64,000 bases of DNA, from the NCBI GenBank assembly GCA_963757945.1, contig CAVWTN010000002.1, forward strand, positions 2,356,001 to 2,420,000, in the 5' to 3' direction. Source of the stretch: CAVWTN01 sp963757945 (lineage in GTDB: Bacteria > Vulcanimicrobiota > Vulcanimicrobiia > Vulcanimicrobiales > Vulcanimicrobiaceae). Position numbers and translations under genes: made by a program. Positions 43,040-51,442 of the stretch are shown here, piece by piece (position 1 is the stretch's first letter; each line of letters opens with the position of its first letter). The notes beneath the pieces were generated by a model. That model had not been told where the DNA came from. It was given only the letters and a program-made list of their open reading frames with translations, and did no database searches.

Positions 43040-44338
43040 ATGTTCCAACGCACGATCGCCGCGTCGCTCGTTTCGGTCGCTTTCGCCGCTCCGCTCGCCG
43101 CGCTCGCGCAGACGGGGACCGAAAACTACTACTTTCCTCCGAAACTCGTCAAGCGGGGCGTGCCCAAGACGCCGATCGGCGGCCCTGGAACGGTCGTCGT
43201 CAAGGTCCTCGTGAATCCGGACGGCTCGTTCAAGGTCCAGGACATCATCACGTCGACCAATCACGCGAACGATGCCGCGGCGAAGGAGATCGCGCAAAGC
43301 TCGACCTACAAGCCGGCGACGCGCGGCGGCAAGCCGATCCTCGCGTTCTACGATTTCACGCTGAAGTTCACGGGTTCGGGGTTTTCATCGGGCGAGGATA
43401 GCGCGTCGCTGCCGGGCTTGGAGCGCTTGTTGCGCGCCGGCAATTACTCCGGCGCGAAAACGGGCCTGACGGCGTACCTCGCGGCGCATCCCGAAGACAA
43501 GGCGGCGCAGGTCGATCTCGGCGTCGCGAACACGTTCTTGCTCGATTATCCGGCGGCGGCGGCCGCGTTCGATGCGGCCGGCCCCATTCCGGCGAACTAC
43601 CGCGCCGTCGCGGGCAAGGCCTATTCCGAGACCGCGGTCAGCCTTTCGGCCGCGAAGAACTACCCCGCCGCGGTCGCGGCCGCGAACCACGCGGTCGAGC
43701 TCTCGCCCGGCGTCGCGACGTACAACACGCTCGGCTATGCCGAGTTGGCCGCGGGCGATGCCCCCGGCGCGGTCCGCGACTTGGAGAAAGCGCGCGACTT
43801 GGCGGTCGCCGCGAACGCTCCGGCGCACGATCGCGCGCTCGTCGTGAGCAACTTGACGAGCGCCTACGTCACGGTGGGGAACATCGAGGCCGCGAAGAGC
43901 GCCGCGGCGCAGGTTGCGAAGCTCGACCCTTCGGCGACGGGAGCGCAGATCGCGCTCGCGACGTACTATGCGAAGAAAGGGAAAGAGCTCGCTGATGCCG
44001 GGAAGCAACTCGATTCGGCGGCTGCTTACGAACTGGCCGCGCAAACGGCCCCCAGCGTCGCGGTAACGATGTATGCCAACGCTGCGTTTAGTTACTTGAG
44101 CGCCAAGCCGAAACCCGAGAACGCCAAAGCGAAAGCCGACGCGGATAAGGCCCTGGCGATCGACGCGAACGATCCCGGAGCGAACTTTGCGGCCGGTGTC
44201 GCGCTCGCGAACGACGGCAAGAATTCGGACGCGCTGACGTTCCTCCACCGTGCGGAGGCCGCGACGAAGTCCGGAGGCGACCAAACGCTGGCTCCGGCGA
44301 TCCAGGCGGCGATCAAACAACTGGGCGGCGGAAAATAG
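43040..44338 (+). CDS. Exported protein with TonB-C-like domain and TPR repeats
   Basis: This 432-residue protein has a signal peptide (MFQRTIAASLVSVAFAAPLA, cleaved near ALA-QTG). A TonB C-terminal-like domain follows at about residues 40-115 (GPGTVVVKVLVNPDGSFKVQ ... AQSSTYKPATRGGKP), then TPR repeats to the end. Having the TonB-C-like domain at the N-terminus ahead of TPRs is unusual. GAGGTAACG provides the ribosome-binding site. It stands 129 bases upstream of exbB-exbD-exbD-tonB, suggesting a part in the same energy-transducing system, perhaps as a periplasmic adaptor. That role is inferred from context. Confidence 0.78.
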   Translation: MFQRTIAASLVSVAFAAPLAALAQTGTENYYFPPKLVKRGVPKTPIGGPGTVVVKVLVNPDGSFKVQDIITSTNHANDAAAKEIAQSSTYKPATRGGKPILAFYDFTLKFTGSGFSSGEDSASLPGLERLLRAGNYSGAKTGLTAYLAAHPEDKAAQVDLGVANTFLLDYPAAAAAFDAAGPIPANYRAVAGKAYSETAVSLSAAKNYPAAVAAANHAVELSPGVATYNTLGYAELAAGDAPGAVRDLEKARDLAVAANAPAHDRALVVSNLTSAYVTVGNIEAAKSAAAQVAKLDPSATGAQIALATYYAKKGKELADAGKQLDSAAAYELAAQTAPSVAVTMYANAAFSYLSAKPKPENAKAKADADKALAIDANDPGANFAAGVALANDGKNSDALTFLHRAEAATKSGGDQTLAPAIQAAIKQLGGGK

Positions 44339-44467
44339 TCGGTGCGACTACCGAGGAATCGGAAAGAAGCGGGGTAAATACGCTGACCTCGCGCCGACTG
44401 CGGCGTTGCTTCTTACGAGAAGCTCTTAACTTTCCTGAGACGATGATGTGGAGGCGCCGGGTCTAGC

Positions 44468-45214
44468 GTGGGAATTACGAGCGGTATTCTGGGCCTGATC
44501 GCGCAGGCGACGCCTGCTGCGCCGGATGTGACCGGCGGCGGCCCCTTCGATTTCGTCGTTAAAGGCGGGCCCGCAATGGCGGGCCTCGTGCTCTGCTCCG
44601 TGATCGTCGTGGCGGTCGTGATCGAGCGGCTGATCTTCTTCGCGGCGCAGAACGGCGATAGCAAAGAGTTGCTGCGAAAGCTCGGCGCCCGGATCGCCGC
44701 GGACGACATCCAGGGCGCGATTCGCGTCACGAACCAAGAGAAGGGGATGCTCCCGAAGATCCTCGCCTTCGGCCTCCAGCGCGGCACGAAGAACCGGGCG
44801 GACATCACGGACGCCCTTTCGATCGCCCTGATGGAACACTTGAACTCGCTCGAGCGCTACCTCGGCGTCATCGGGACGATCGCCGTCATTGCGCCGTTCG
44901 TCGGCCTCTTCGGGACGGTGCTCGGCATCATTCACGCCTTCAACGATATCGCCCTCAAGGGGAACGCCTCGCCGGCCGTCGTCGCCGCGGGCGTCTCCGA
45001 AGCGCTGATCACGACCGCGGCCGGCCTGTTCGTGGCCGTCATCGCCGTCATCTTCTTCAATTACTTCAAGACGCGCATCAAGTCGTATAACCAAGAGATG
45101 ATCGTCGCCGCGAACCAGCTCGCCGAGATGCTCCACTTCCACAACATCGGCGAACCGATCCCGACGGACCTCTATCAGCCAACCGGGACCGTCGGCGCGG
45201 CTCAAGTCAAGTAA
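44468..45214 (+). CDS. exbB: ExbB/TolQ/MotA-type proton channel subunit
   Basis: This 248-residue inner-membrane protein has three membrane helices: about residues 30-55 (KGGPAMAGLVLCSVIVVAVV), 135-165 (YLGVIGTIAVIAPFVGLFGT) and 175-200 (LITTAAGLFVAVIAVIFFNY). The conserved LGVIGTIAVIAPFVGLFGTV and AGVSEALITTAAGLFVAV blocks identify the ExbB/TolQ family, which with ExbD turns proton flow into movement of TonB. GTG at 44468 is the start. It heads a four-gene operon with two exbD genes and tonB. Confidence 0.94.
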   Translation: MGITSGILGLIAQATPAAPDVTGGGPFDFVVKGGPAMAGLVLCSVIVVAVVIERLIFFAAQNGDSKELLRKLGARIAADDIQGAIRVTNQEKGMLPKILAFGLQRGTKNRADITDALSIALMEHLNSLERYLGVIGTIAVIAPFVGLFGTVLGIIHAFNDIALKGNASPAVVAAGVSEALITTAAGLFVAVIAVIFFNYFKTRIKSYNQEMIVAANQLAEMLHFHNIGEPIPTDLYQPTGTVGAAQVK

Positions 45215-45220
45215 GCGAGG

Positions 45221-45634
45221 ATGGGCCTTACTGCTACCCGCCAAGACGAAGAGGTCATGGCCGAGATCAACATCACCCCGTTTACGGACGTGCTGTTGGT
45301 CCTGCTGATCATTTTCATGATCCTCGCGTCGCTCGTCACGCCGCCCGGCTTTCAAAAAGAGCTGCCGAACAAGCCGCCGATCTCCGAAAACCAGCAAGAC
45401 CAGAAGAAGAAAGAGATCGATATCGAGGTCTCCGAGAAGGGTACGGTCTTCGTCGACGGCCGCAAGACCGACGAGCACGGCGTGTACGACGAGATCGCCA
45501 AGACCGTCCGTAAGCGCGGCAAGCTGCACGTTTCGATCACGGCCGACGCCAAGGCGAAGTACGACATCATCATCAAGATCCTCGACGCAGCCCGCGTTTC
45601 GGGCCTCGAGGACGTCGGGTTCGTGACGTCTTAG
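45221..45634 (+). CDS. exbD: ExbD/TolR-family protein (first copy)
   Basis: This 137-residue single-span protein opens with a short cytoplasmic stretch (MAEINITPFTDVLLVLLIIF). The channel Asp in TDVLLVLLIIFMI is the family's proton-pathway residue. The periplasmic domain follows (IDIEVSEKGTVFVDGRKTDE ... ISITADAKAKYDIIIKILDA-type pattern). It follows exbB by 6 bases. A second ExbD is encoded immediately afterwards, and the two could form mixed dimers. Confidence 0.93.
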   Translation: MGLTATRQDEEVMAEINITPFTDVLLVLLIIFMILASLVTPPGFQKELPNKPPISENQQDQKKKEIDIEVSEKGTVFVDGRKTDEHGVYDEIAKTVRKRGKLHVSITADAKAKYDIIIKILDAARVSGLEDVGFVTS

Positions 45635-46057
45635 ATGGCCGTTTCGACCGGTCAAGGCGACGAGGACGTCATGGCGACGATCAACATCACGCCCTTCACG
45701 GACGTGCTGTTGGTGCTGCTGATCATCTTCATCATCCTGACGTCCGTCACCAAAGAGCCCAAGCTGCCGGACGCCCTCAACCGCGACAAGGTGCAGGATT
45801 CGCAGATCGTCGTCCTGATCGACGATAAGGATCACATCTCGATCGGCTCGCACGAGGTGACGATCGGCGAGGCCGGCGCCGCCTTCCGCAAGCTCTCCGA
45901 AGACACGGGCCACCGTTATAAAAACGTCATCATCAAGGCGAATCCGAACGCCAGCTACGGCATCGTGCTGCAGGTGATGGATGCCGCCAAGAGCGCCGAT
46001 CTCACGAACTTCGGCCTGGCGAACCACGTTCAAGGGCAGCCAGAGGGCCAGCAGTAG
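45635..46057 (+). CDS. ExbD/TolR-family protein (second copy)
   Basis: This 140-residue ExbD paralogue has VMATINITPFTDVLLVLLII with the same channel Asp, and a periplasmic domain (VVLIDDKDHISIGSHEVTIG ... NVIIKANPNASYGIVLQVMD). It starts at the base after the first exbD stop and ends at the base before tonB. The two ExbDs share the membrane helix but differ in the periplasmic half. Tandem exbD genes are common in many TonB loci. Confidence 0.93.
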   Translation: MAVSTGQGDEDVMATINITPFTDVLLVLLIIFIILTSVTKEPKLPDALNRDKVQDSQIVVLIDDKDHISIGSHEVTIGEAGAAFRKLSEDTGHRYKNVIIKANPNASYGIVLQVMDAAKSADLTNFGLANHVQGQPEGQQ

Positions 46058-46813
46058 ATGGCCGCGCAGAAGCCGCCGGCGACCCCGCCGGGACCCATCA
46101 TCACGCCCGCACGCGTCCGCAATTGGCTGGGCGTCGCGTTCCTGATCTCGATCGTGATCCACGCCTTCGCGTTGCCGCTCCTGAGCAAGTACCGCGCGTT
46201 CGAGCCCGAGGATCGTCAGGTCGAGAAAGTCTCGGTCACCAAGAAGATCAAGGTGATCGTGCCGACGCCGCCCCCGCCGACCCCGACGCCGCCTCCGCCG
46301 ACGCCGCCGCCCAAGAACACGCCGCCGCCGAAGACCTCGACGGCGCCTCCACAGCAAAAGAAGCTGCACGTCAACGTGCCGCACACGCACAACAACGCGA
46401 GCCAGAGCGGCCCGACGGAACGCGCGGACACCTCCAAGCCCGGCAAGTCGACCGAAGGCGTCCCGCAGGGCACGGCGACCGAAGGGCCCACCGTCGCCGA
46501 GACGGCGCCCCCGGCGACGGCGCCGCCCGCCTGCGCGAAACCGCACGTCGACGCGGTCGCGACGAACAAGGTGGAGCCGGATTATCCCGAGATGGCGCGC
46601 CAGCAGGGCGCCGTCGGAACGACCGAAGTGCGAGTGACGCTCTCGGCGACCGGCGCGGTCACGAGCGCCACCGTCCATAAGAGTTCCGGAAACGTTCAGC
46701 TCGATGCAGCCGCCGTCCGCGCGGCCCGTGCCAGCTCGTACAAACCGGAGATCGATAACTGCGATCCGGTCGGGGGCGACTATCTTTTCGTCGCAACCTT
46801 CGAAGCTCAATAG
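46058..46813 (+). CDS. tonB: TonB energy transducer
   Basis: This 251-residue TonB protein has an N-terminal membrane anchor (residues about 24-44, WLGVAFLISIVIHAFALPLL, including the conserved His). A Pro-rich periplasmic spacer follows (repeats of TPPPPTP and PPKNTPPPK, about residues 70-110). The C-terminal domain contains VEPDYPEMARQQGAVGTTEV and RVTLSATGAVTSATVHKSSG. It couples the ExbB/ExbD motor to outer-membrane transporters, so the cell must have an outer membrane. It is last of the exbB-exbD-exbD-tonB operon; no TonB-dependent receptor lies in the window. Confidence 0.94.
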   Translation: MAAQKPPATPPGPIITPARVRNWLGVAFLISIVIHAFALPLLSKYRAFEPEDRQVEKVSVTKKIKVIVPTPPPPTPTPPPPTPPPKNTPPPKTSTAPPQQKKLHVNVPHTHNNASQSGPTERADTSKPGKSTEGVPQGTATEGPTVAETAPPATAPPACAKPHVDAVATNKVEPDYPEMARQQGAVGTTEVRVTLSATGAVTSATVHKSSGNVQLDAAAVRAARASSYKPEIDNCDPVGGDYLFVATFEAQ

Positions 46814-46834
46814 CGCGGGAGGGGGCCGTCCGGC

Positions 46835-47692
46835 ATGACGTTCTTCCAGGCGATGGTCCTGGCGGTCTTGCAGGGCTTCTCCGAACTGTTCCCGATCAGC
46901 AGCCTCGGGCACACGGTTCTCGTGCCCTCGCTCCTGCATTGGAACATCGATCGCAAGGATCCGACGTTCCTGGCGTTCATCGTCGCGCTGCATCTCGGCA
47001 CGGCGATCGCGCTCCTGATCTTCTATTGGAAGGATTGGGACGCGATCGTTCGCGCGTTCGTCGCGAGCGTCGCGCGCGGGAAACTTTCCAGCGATCCGGA
47101 TGAGAAGGTCGCTTGGCTGCTCGTCGCGGGCACGATCCCGGTGGGCCTGGCCGGCGTGCTGTTTCAGGATGCCGTGCGCAACCTCTTCGGCTCGACGGAG
47201 ATCGTCGCCGGCTTCCTGATCCTGAACGCGTTCGTCATGTTCTTGGGCGAGCGGCTCAAGCGGATCGAGCGCGGCCCTTCGAGCCGCCCCGCGCGCCGGC
47301 TCGCCGCCCTGCCCGCGATCGACGCGGTGAAGATCGGGCTCGCGCAAGCGCTCGCGCTCTTTCCGGGGATCTCGCGCAGCGGTTCCTCGATCGTGGCGGG
47401 CCTGTTGTGCGACCTCACGCACGAGGACGCCGCGCGCTTCTCGTTCCTGCTCGCGACGCCGGTCATCGGTGCCGCGGCCCTGCTCGAGATCCCGGAACTG
47501 TTGGCCCCGAGCGCGCACGGCGTACTGGTGCAATCAGTGATCGGAGGGCTGCTCTCCGGCATCACGGCGTACGCGTCGGTCGCGTTCTTGACGAAGTATT
47601 TTGAAACAAACGACTTGCGCCCGTTTGGGTGGTACTGTTTAGCTATCGGTATTCTCTGCTTCGTGCTCGCCGCCGCAAAGGTCATCGCATGA
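46835..47692 (+). CDS. uppP: Undecaprenyl-diphosphatase UppP (BacA family)
   Basis: This 285-residue polytopic membrane phosphatase recycles undecaprenyl diphosphate for cell-wall synthesis and can give bacitracin resistance. Motif 1 is LQGFSELFPISSLGHTVLVP, including the catalytic Glu and Ser-Ser. Motif 2 is ALFPGISRSGSSIVAGLLCD. ARFSFLLATPVIGAAALLE is also typical. SLGHT stands where STGH is most common. It follows tonB by 21 bases on the same strand and overlaps the next small gene by an ATGA. Confidence 0.93.
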   Translation: MTFFQAMVLAVLQGFSELFPISSLGHTVLVPSLLHWNIDRKDPTFLAFIVALHLGTAIALLIFYWKDWDAIVRAFVASVARGKLSSDPDEKVAWLLVAGTIPVGLAGVLFQDAVRNLFGSTEIVAGFLILNAFVMFLGERLKRIERGPSSRPARRLAALPAIDAVKIGLAQALALFPGISRSGSSIVAGLLCDLTHEDAARFSFLLATPVIGAAALLEIPELLAPSAHGVLVQSVIGGLLSGITAYASVAFLTKYFETNDLRPFGWYCLAIGILCFVLAAAKVIA

Positions 47693-47880
47693 AAATCGTT
47701 CCTATCGTCGTTGCCGTGCTGTTCTTTATCATCGCCGGCCTCTATGGCGCGGGTCTGGTCCAATTCGGGACCCACACCGCCGGACCGCACATCAAGCACG
47801 CCGTCCTCTTCGGCGGCCTCGGCGTGCTCGCGCTGGTATGGGCGCGCTTCCAGTCGAATCAGTCGACGCCCGCACGCTAA
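47689..47880 (+). CDS. Small two-helix membrane protein, unknown function
   Basis: This 63-residue protein has membrane helices at about residues 4-22 (VPIVVAVLFFIIAGLYGAGL) and 36-53 (IKHAVLFGGLGVLALVWARF), with a short polar tail. The middle GTHTAGPHIKHA is reminiscent of other tiny proteins encoded next to uppP, but I cannot name a family. It is coupled to uppP by ATGA and overlaps the moaC frame by 43 bases. Confidence 0.65.
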   Translation: MKIVPIVVAVLFFIIAGLYGAGLVQFGTHTAGPHIKHAVLFGGLGVLALVWARFQSNQSTPAR

Positions 47881-48368
47881 AGGCGGCGCCGCAGATCCGC
47901 CCGACGCACATCCGCCCCGACGGCGGGCTCGAGATGGTCGACGTGTCCGGTAAGGCCGTGACCGGCCGGCTTGCGCGCGCTCGCGGCCTCGTGCGGATGA
48001 CGCCCGCGGCGGCCGCCGCCCTGCGCGACGCGACGCTCGCCAAGGGCGACGCGCTCGTGGCCGCGCAAATCGCCGGGATCATGGCCGCGAAGCAAACCGC
48101 GAACTTGATTCCGCTCGCGCATTCGCTTCCGCTCGCGCAGGTCGAGATCGCGTTCGCGTGGGCCGAACCGGCCGTGCTGCAGATCGAGGCCACGGCGCGA
48201 ACGAGCGCGCAAACCGGCGTGGAAATGGAAGCGCTGGTCGGCGTGTCGATCGCCGCGCTGACGATCTACGACATGCTCAAGGCCGTCGACAAGGGGATCC
48301 GCATCGAATCGATCGCGCTCGTCGAGAAGCGCGGCGGCAAGAGCGGGGTCTGGAAGGCTCCCGCGTGA
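47838..48368 (+). CDS. moaC: Cyclic pyranopterin monophosphate synthase MoaC
   Basis: This 176-residue protein catalyses the second half of the first step of molybdenum-cofactor synthesis. Family marks are THIRPDGGLEMVDVSGKAVT, MAAKQTANLIPLAHSLPL (active-site Lys and His), ARTSAQTGVEMEALVGVSIA and LTIYDMLKAVDKG. The ATG at 47838 lies 43 bases inside the upstream small gene; it is needed to cover the family's N-terminus. It overlaps the following mogA/moaB gene by 4 bases (GTGA). Confidence 0.94.
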   Translation: MGALPVESVDARTLKAAPQIRPTHIRPDGGLEMVDVSGKAVTGRLARARGLVRMTPAAAAALRDATLAKGDALVAAQIAGIMAAKQTANLIPLAHSLPLAQVEIAFAWAEPAVLQIEATARTSAQTGVEMEALVGVSIAALTIYDMLKAVDKGIRIESIALVEKRGGKSGVWKAPA

Positions 48369-48850
48369 GCGCCTATCGCACGGCGATCGTGGTCCTCTCC
48401 GACCGGGCGGCCGCCGGGACCCGCGCCGACGCGTGCATTCCGGCGATCCGCGAGATCCTCGGGACGGCGTTTCGGATCGACCGCGAGGCCGTATTGCCGG
48501 ATGAGCCGGCGGCCTTGCAGGCAGAACTGATCGACCTCTGCGATCGCGACGGCGTGGCGCTCGTGTTGACCAGCGGCGGGACGGGCCTCGCCCCGCGCGA
48601 TCGCACGCCGCAGGCAACGGCTGCGATCCTGGATTACGAGGTTCCCGGGATCCCTGAGGCGATGCGCGCGGCCTCCGGGCGGACCGTCGCGACCGCGATG
48701 CTCTCGCGGGCGGTCGCCGGCGTCCGGGGCCGGACGCTGATCGTCAACCTTCCCGGGAGTCCCAAGGCGGTCCGCGAAACGCTTGGGATCGTACTTCCGG
48801 CGATCCCCCATGCGCTCGACCTTCTCGGCGAAGCCATTTTGGATGGTTGA
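48365..48850 (+). CDS. Molybdopterin adenylyltransferase, MogA/MoaB family
   Basis: This 161-residue protein activates molybdopterin by adenylation before metal insertion by MoeA. Motifs are TAIVVLSDRAAAGTRADACI, LVLTSGGTGLAPRDRTPQAT (the MPT-binding GGTG with the Asp), VPGIPEAMRAAS and IVNLPGSPKAVRETL. Whether it is the MogA or the MoaB form cannot be settled here. GTG at 48365 overlaps the moaC stop. moeA is at 18524-19801. Confidence 0.92.
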   Translation: MSAYRTAIVVLSDRAAAGTRADACIPAIREILGTAFRIDREAVLPDEPAALQAELIDLCDRDGVALVLTSGGTGLAPRDRTPQATAAILDYEVPGIPEAMRAASGRTVATAMLSRAVAGVRGRTLIVNLPGSPKAVRETLGIVLPAIPHALDLLGEAILDG

Positions 48851-48868
48851 TGCGTTGATGGTATTACG

Positions 48869-50197
48869 ATGACATTCGAATCGGCCTCCGCTTATCTGCT
48901 CGGAACGATCAACGAGACGCTGTCACGCCGCGTCCCGAATCGGCTCGACCGGATGCGCCTGCTGCTGCACGAACTCGGCGATCCGCAGAGGGGGTACCCG
49001 ACGGTTCAGATCGGGGGGACCAGCGGCAAGGGCTCGACCTCGACGATGATCGCGACCGTCCTGACGGCGGCCGGCACGCGGACCGGCCTGCACACGAAGC
49101 CCCATCTCGCTTCGATGACCGAGCGCGCTCGGATGGACGGCGCCGCGATCAGCGCTCCCGAATTCGGCGACCTGCTCGGTGAGATGATGCCGGCGCTGGA
49201 GCGGACGGCCTTCGTGCACGGGCGGCCGTCCTACTACGAGACGTTGCTCGCCTTGGCGCTCGAGTATTTCGCGCGCGAAATCGTGGACGTGGCGGTCGTG
49301 GAGGTCGGCGTCGGCGGAGCCCTCGATGGAACCAACGTGCTCGAGCCGTGCGTGAACGCAATCACGAACGTCGGCCTGGACCACACCGATGTCCTGGGCG
49401 AGACGCTCGCGGCGATCGCCGAGGACAAAGCGGGGATCGCGCGGCACGGCGTGCCGCTCGTGACCGATGCCCGGCACCCGGCGGCGCTCGAAGTGATCGC
49501 GCGCCGCTGCGCGGAGGTCGGCGCACCTCTCGTGCAGGTCGAAGCCTACGCGAAGGTGGAGCCGCATCCCGCGGAACGTTACGGGCAATCCTTCGACGTG
49601 ACCACGCCCAACGCTCGCTACGAGCTCTCGCTGCCGATCCTGGGGGATTTCCAGCAGCGCAATGCGGCGACGGCGATCAGCGTGCTCGAGCATCTGCCGG
49701 TCGATCTGCGGCCCTCGGTCGAGGCGGTCGAGGCGGGCTTCTCGCAACTCTCGATCCCCGGCCGCATGGAGTTCTTTCCGGGCTTCCCGGACGTCGTCTT
49801 CGACATCGCGCACAATCCCGATAAAGCCGAACATCTCGCGCGCGCGCTGGCGGGCGCGTTCCCCGGCCGCCGCTTCACGTTCGTCATCGGCATCTCGGAG
49901 ACGAAGGACGCCGTCGAGGTCTTGCGTCCGTTCTTCGCGTTGCCCGCGGCGTTCATTTTCACATCGTTCGAGACGGCCGGCCGTCGCGCGACGCGGCCGC
50001 AGCGTTTGGTGAACATCGCCGAGCATTCGGGGATTTGGGCCCGCGCGATCGGCGATCCGGTCGAGGCGCTCTCCGTGGCGCGCCGCAGCACCGACGCGAA
50101 CGGCGTCGTCGTCGTCACCGGTTCCACGTTCGTCGTCGCCGCGGTGCGGCAATGGTGGATCAAGAACGTCGTCGATTCTCTGAACCAGACGCGGTGA
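48869..50197 (+). CDS. folC: Dihydrofolate synthase / folylpolyglutamate synthase
   Basis: This 442-residue Mur-ligase-fold enzyme adds glutamate to dihydropteroate and to folates. Visible are the P-loop IGGTSGKGSTSTMIATVLTA, HTKPHLASMTERARMDG, VEVGVGGALDGTNVLEP, LDHTDVLGETLAAIAEDKAG, GRMEFFPGFPDVVFDIAHNP and a C-terminal FVIGISETKDAVEVLRPFF. It heads the folate run folC-folP-folB-folK. Confidence 0.94.
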   Translation: MTFESASAYLLGTINETLSRRVPNRLDRMRLLLHELGDPQRGYPTVQIGGTSGKGSTSTMIATVLTAAGTRTGLHTKPHLASMTERARMDGAAISAPEFGDLLGEMMPALERTAFVHGRPSYYETLLALALEYFAREIVDVAVVEVGVGGALDGTNVLEPCVNAITNVGLDHTDVLGETLAAIAEDKAGIARHGVPLVTDARHPAALEVIARRCAEVGAPLVQVEAYAKVEPHPAERYGQSFDVTTPNARYELSLPILGDFQQRNAATAISVLEHLPVDLRPSVEAVEAGFSQLSIPGRMEFFPGFPDVVFDIAHNPDKAEHLARALAGAFPGRRFTFVIGISETKDAVEVLRPFFALPAAFIFTSFETAGRRATRPQRLVNIAEHSGIWARAIGDPVEALSVARRSTDANGVVVVTGSTFVVAAVRQWWIKNVVDSLNQTR

Positions 50198-50202
50198 GCG
50201 GT

Positions 50203-51063
50203 ATGAGCGTTGCCACGCGCGGCGCCGAGTTGCGCATTCGGGGCCGCCGTTTCGTGTGGGGCGAGCGCACGTACCTGATGGGCATCGTGAACGCATCTCC
50301 CGACTCGTTCTCGGGCGACGGCCTAGCCGATCCGGAACTCGCGGCCGCGTACGCCCGGCGGGAGTTGCGCCTCGGGGCCGACATCGTCGACATCGGCGCG
50401 GAATCGACGCGACCGGGCCACACGCCGATCGCGGCGGAAGAAGAGTTGCGCCGCTTGTTGCCCGTGGTCGCGCGCGTGCGCGCGCTCGATGCGGACGCCG
50501 TCATCTCGATCGACACGTTCAAGCCCGGCGTCTTTCGCGCCGCGCACGCGGCGGGCGGGGACATGCTCAATTCGATTTGGGGCCTCGACGACGCGCTGCT
50601 CGCGGCGGCGCGCGACTGCGGCGTCCCGGTCGTGATCATGCACAACAAGCGCCTGGCGCTCTACGAAGGCGACGTCGTCGACGAAGTGCTCGCGTATCTC
50701 GAGCACCAAGCGGTGCGCGCGATGCGCGCGGGGATCGCGCCGGAGCGGATCGTGCTCGACCCTGGGATCGGCTTCGGGAAACTTCCCGATCACAATCTCG
50801 CGCTGCTCGGCGCACTCGACCGGTTGGTCGCGCTGGGGTTCCCGACGCTGCTCGGCGTCTCGCGCAAGTCGACGATCGGACGGCTGACGGGGAAGCCAGT
50901 CGGCGCGCGCGCGTTCGGAACGGCCGCGGCCCTTGCGCTCGCCGTCGCCGCGGGCATCGACATCGTGCGCGTTCACGACGTCGCCGAGATGCGCGACGTC
51001 GTGGCCGTCGCGGACGCGGTGGAGCGCGGCTGGCGCCCCGCCGATTGGGACCCCGGCCGCTGA
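50203..51063 (+). CDS. folP: Dihydropteroate synthase
   Basis: This 286-residue TIM-barrel enzyme joins 4-aminobenzoate to the pterin diphosphate and is the sulfonamide target. Motifs are LMGIVNASPDSFSGDGLADP, GADIVDIGAESTRPGHTPIA, VISIDTFKPGVFRAA, VVIMHNKRLA, IVLDPGIGFGKLPDHNLALL, LLGVSRKSTIGRLTG and VRVHDVAEM. The ATG at 50203 lies 5 bases after the folC stop; in-frame sequence upstream is antisense-like shadow. It overlaps folB (TGATG). Confidence 0.95.
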   Translation: MSVATRGAELRIRGRRFVWGERTYLMGIVNASPDSFSGDGLADPELAAAYARRELRLGADIVDIGAESTRPGHTPIAAEEELRRLLPVVARVRALDADAVISIDTFKPGVFRAAHAAGGDMLNSIWGLDDALLAAARDCGVPVVIMHNKRLALYEGDVVDEVLAYLEHQAVRAMRAGIAPERIVLDPGIGFGKLPDHNLALLGALDRLVALGFPTLLGVSRKSTIGRLTGKPVGARAFGTAAALALAVAAGIDIVRVHDVAEMRDVVAVADAVERGWRPADWDPGR

Positions 51064-51434
51064 TGGACACGATTGCGGTGCGCGGCATCCGCGCGTACGG
51101 CAAGCACGGAGCCGACCCCGGCGAACGCGACCGTAAGCAGCCCTTCGATCTCGACCTCGAGATCGACGTCGATCTTTCGGCCGCACAGGCGAGCGACGCG
51201 CTCGCCGATACGATCGACTACGCGGCGCTGCACGCGGCGATCGTGCGGACGGTCGAAACGCATTCGTACGACCTGCTCGAACGGCTCGGCGCGGTGATCC
51301 TCGCGGGCATCTTCGAGGACGAGCGGATCGTGGCGGCGCGCTTGACGCTCGCCAAGCCGCGGCTCTTGAGCGGCGCGACGCCCGCGGTGACGCTGCGCGC
51401 CGCGAACCCCGCGGCTCGGCGGCCGCGCGATTAG
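51063..51434 (+). CDS. folB: Dihydroneopterin aldolase
   Basis: This 123-residue enzyme converts dihydroneopterin to 6-hydroxymethyl-dihydropterin and glycolaldehyde. Family marks are IAVRGIRAYGKHGADPGERD (with the usual R-G-x-x-x-x-G-x-H/K-G pattern), QPFDLDLEIDVDL, DTIDYAALHAAIVRTVETHS and LLERLGAVILAGIF, then VAARLTLAKPRLL. Its start overlaps the folP stop, and folK starts 8 bases after its stop. The order folP-folB-folK is common. Confidence 0.93.
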   Translation: MDTIAVRGIRAYGKHGADPGERDRKQPFDLDLEIDVDLSAAQASDALADTIDYAALHAAIVRTVETHSYDLLERLGAVILAGIFEDERIVAARLTLAKPRLLSGATPAVTLRAANPAARRPRD

Positions 51435-51442
51435 CCCGCGCG

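Noticed and set aside
44426..47533. A 1035-codon open frame on the minus strand across the exbB-exbD-tonB-uppP region
   Set aside because: It is antisense to five well-recognised genes, is dominated by Arg, Asp, Glu and Val as expected from reading GC-rich codons backwards, and has no domain. Other long antisense frames (for example 5951-7996, 23751-25796 and 29044-31212) are rejected for the same reason.
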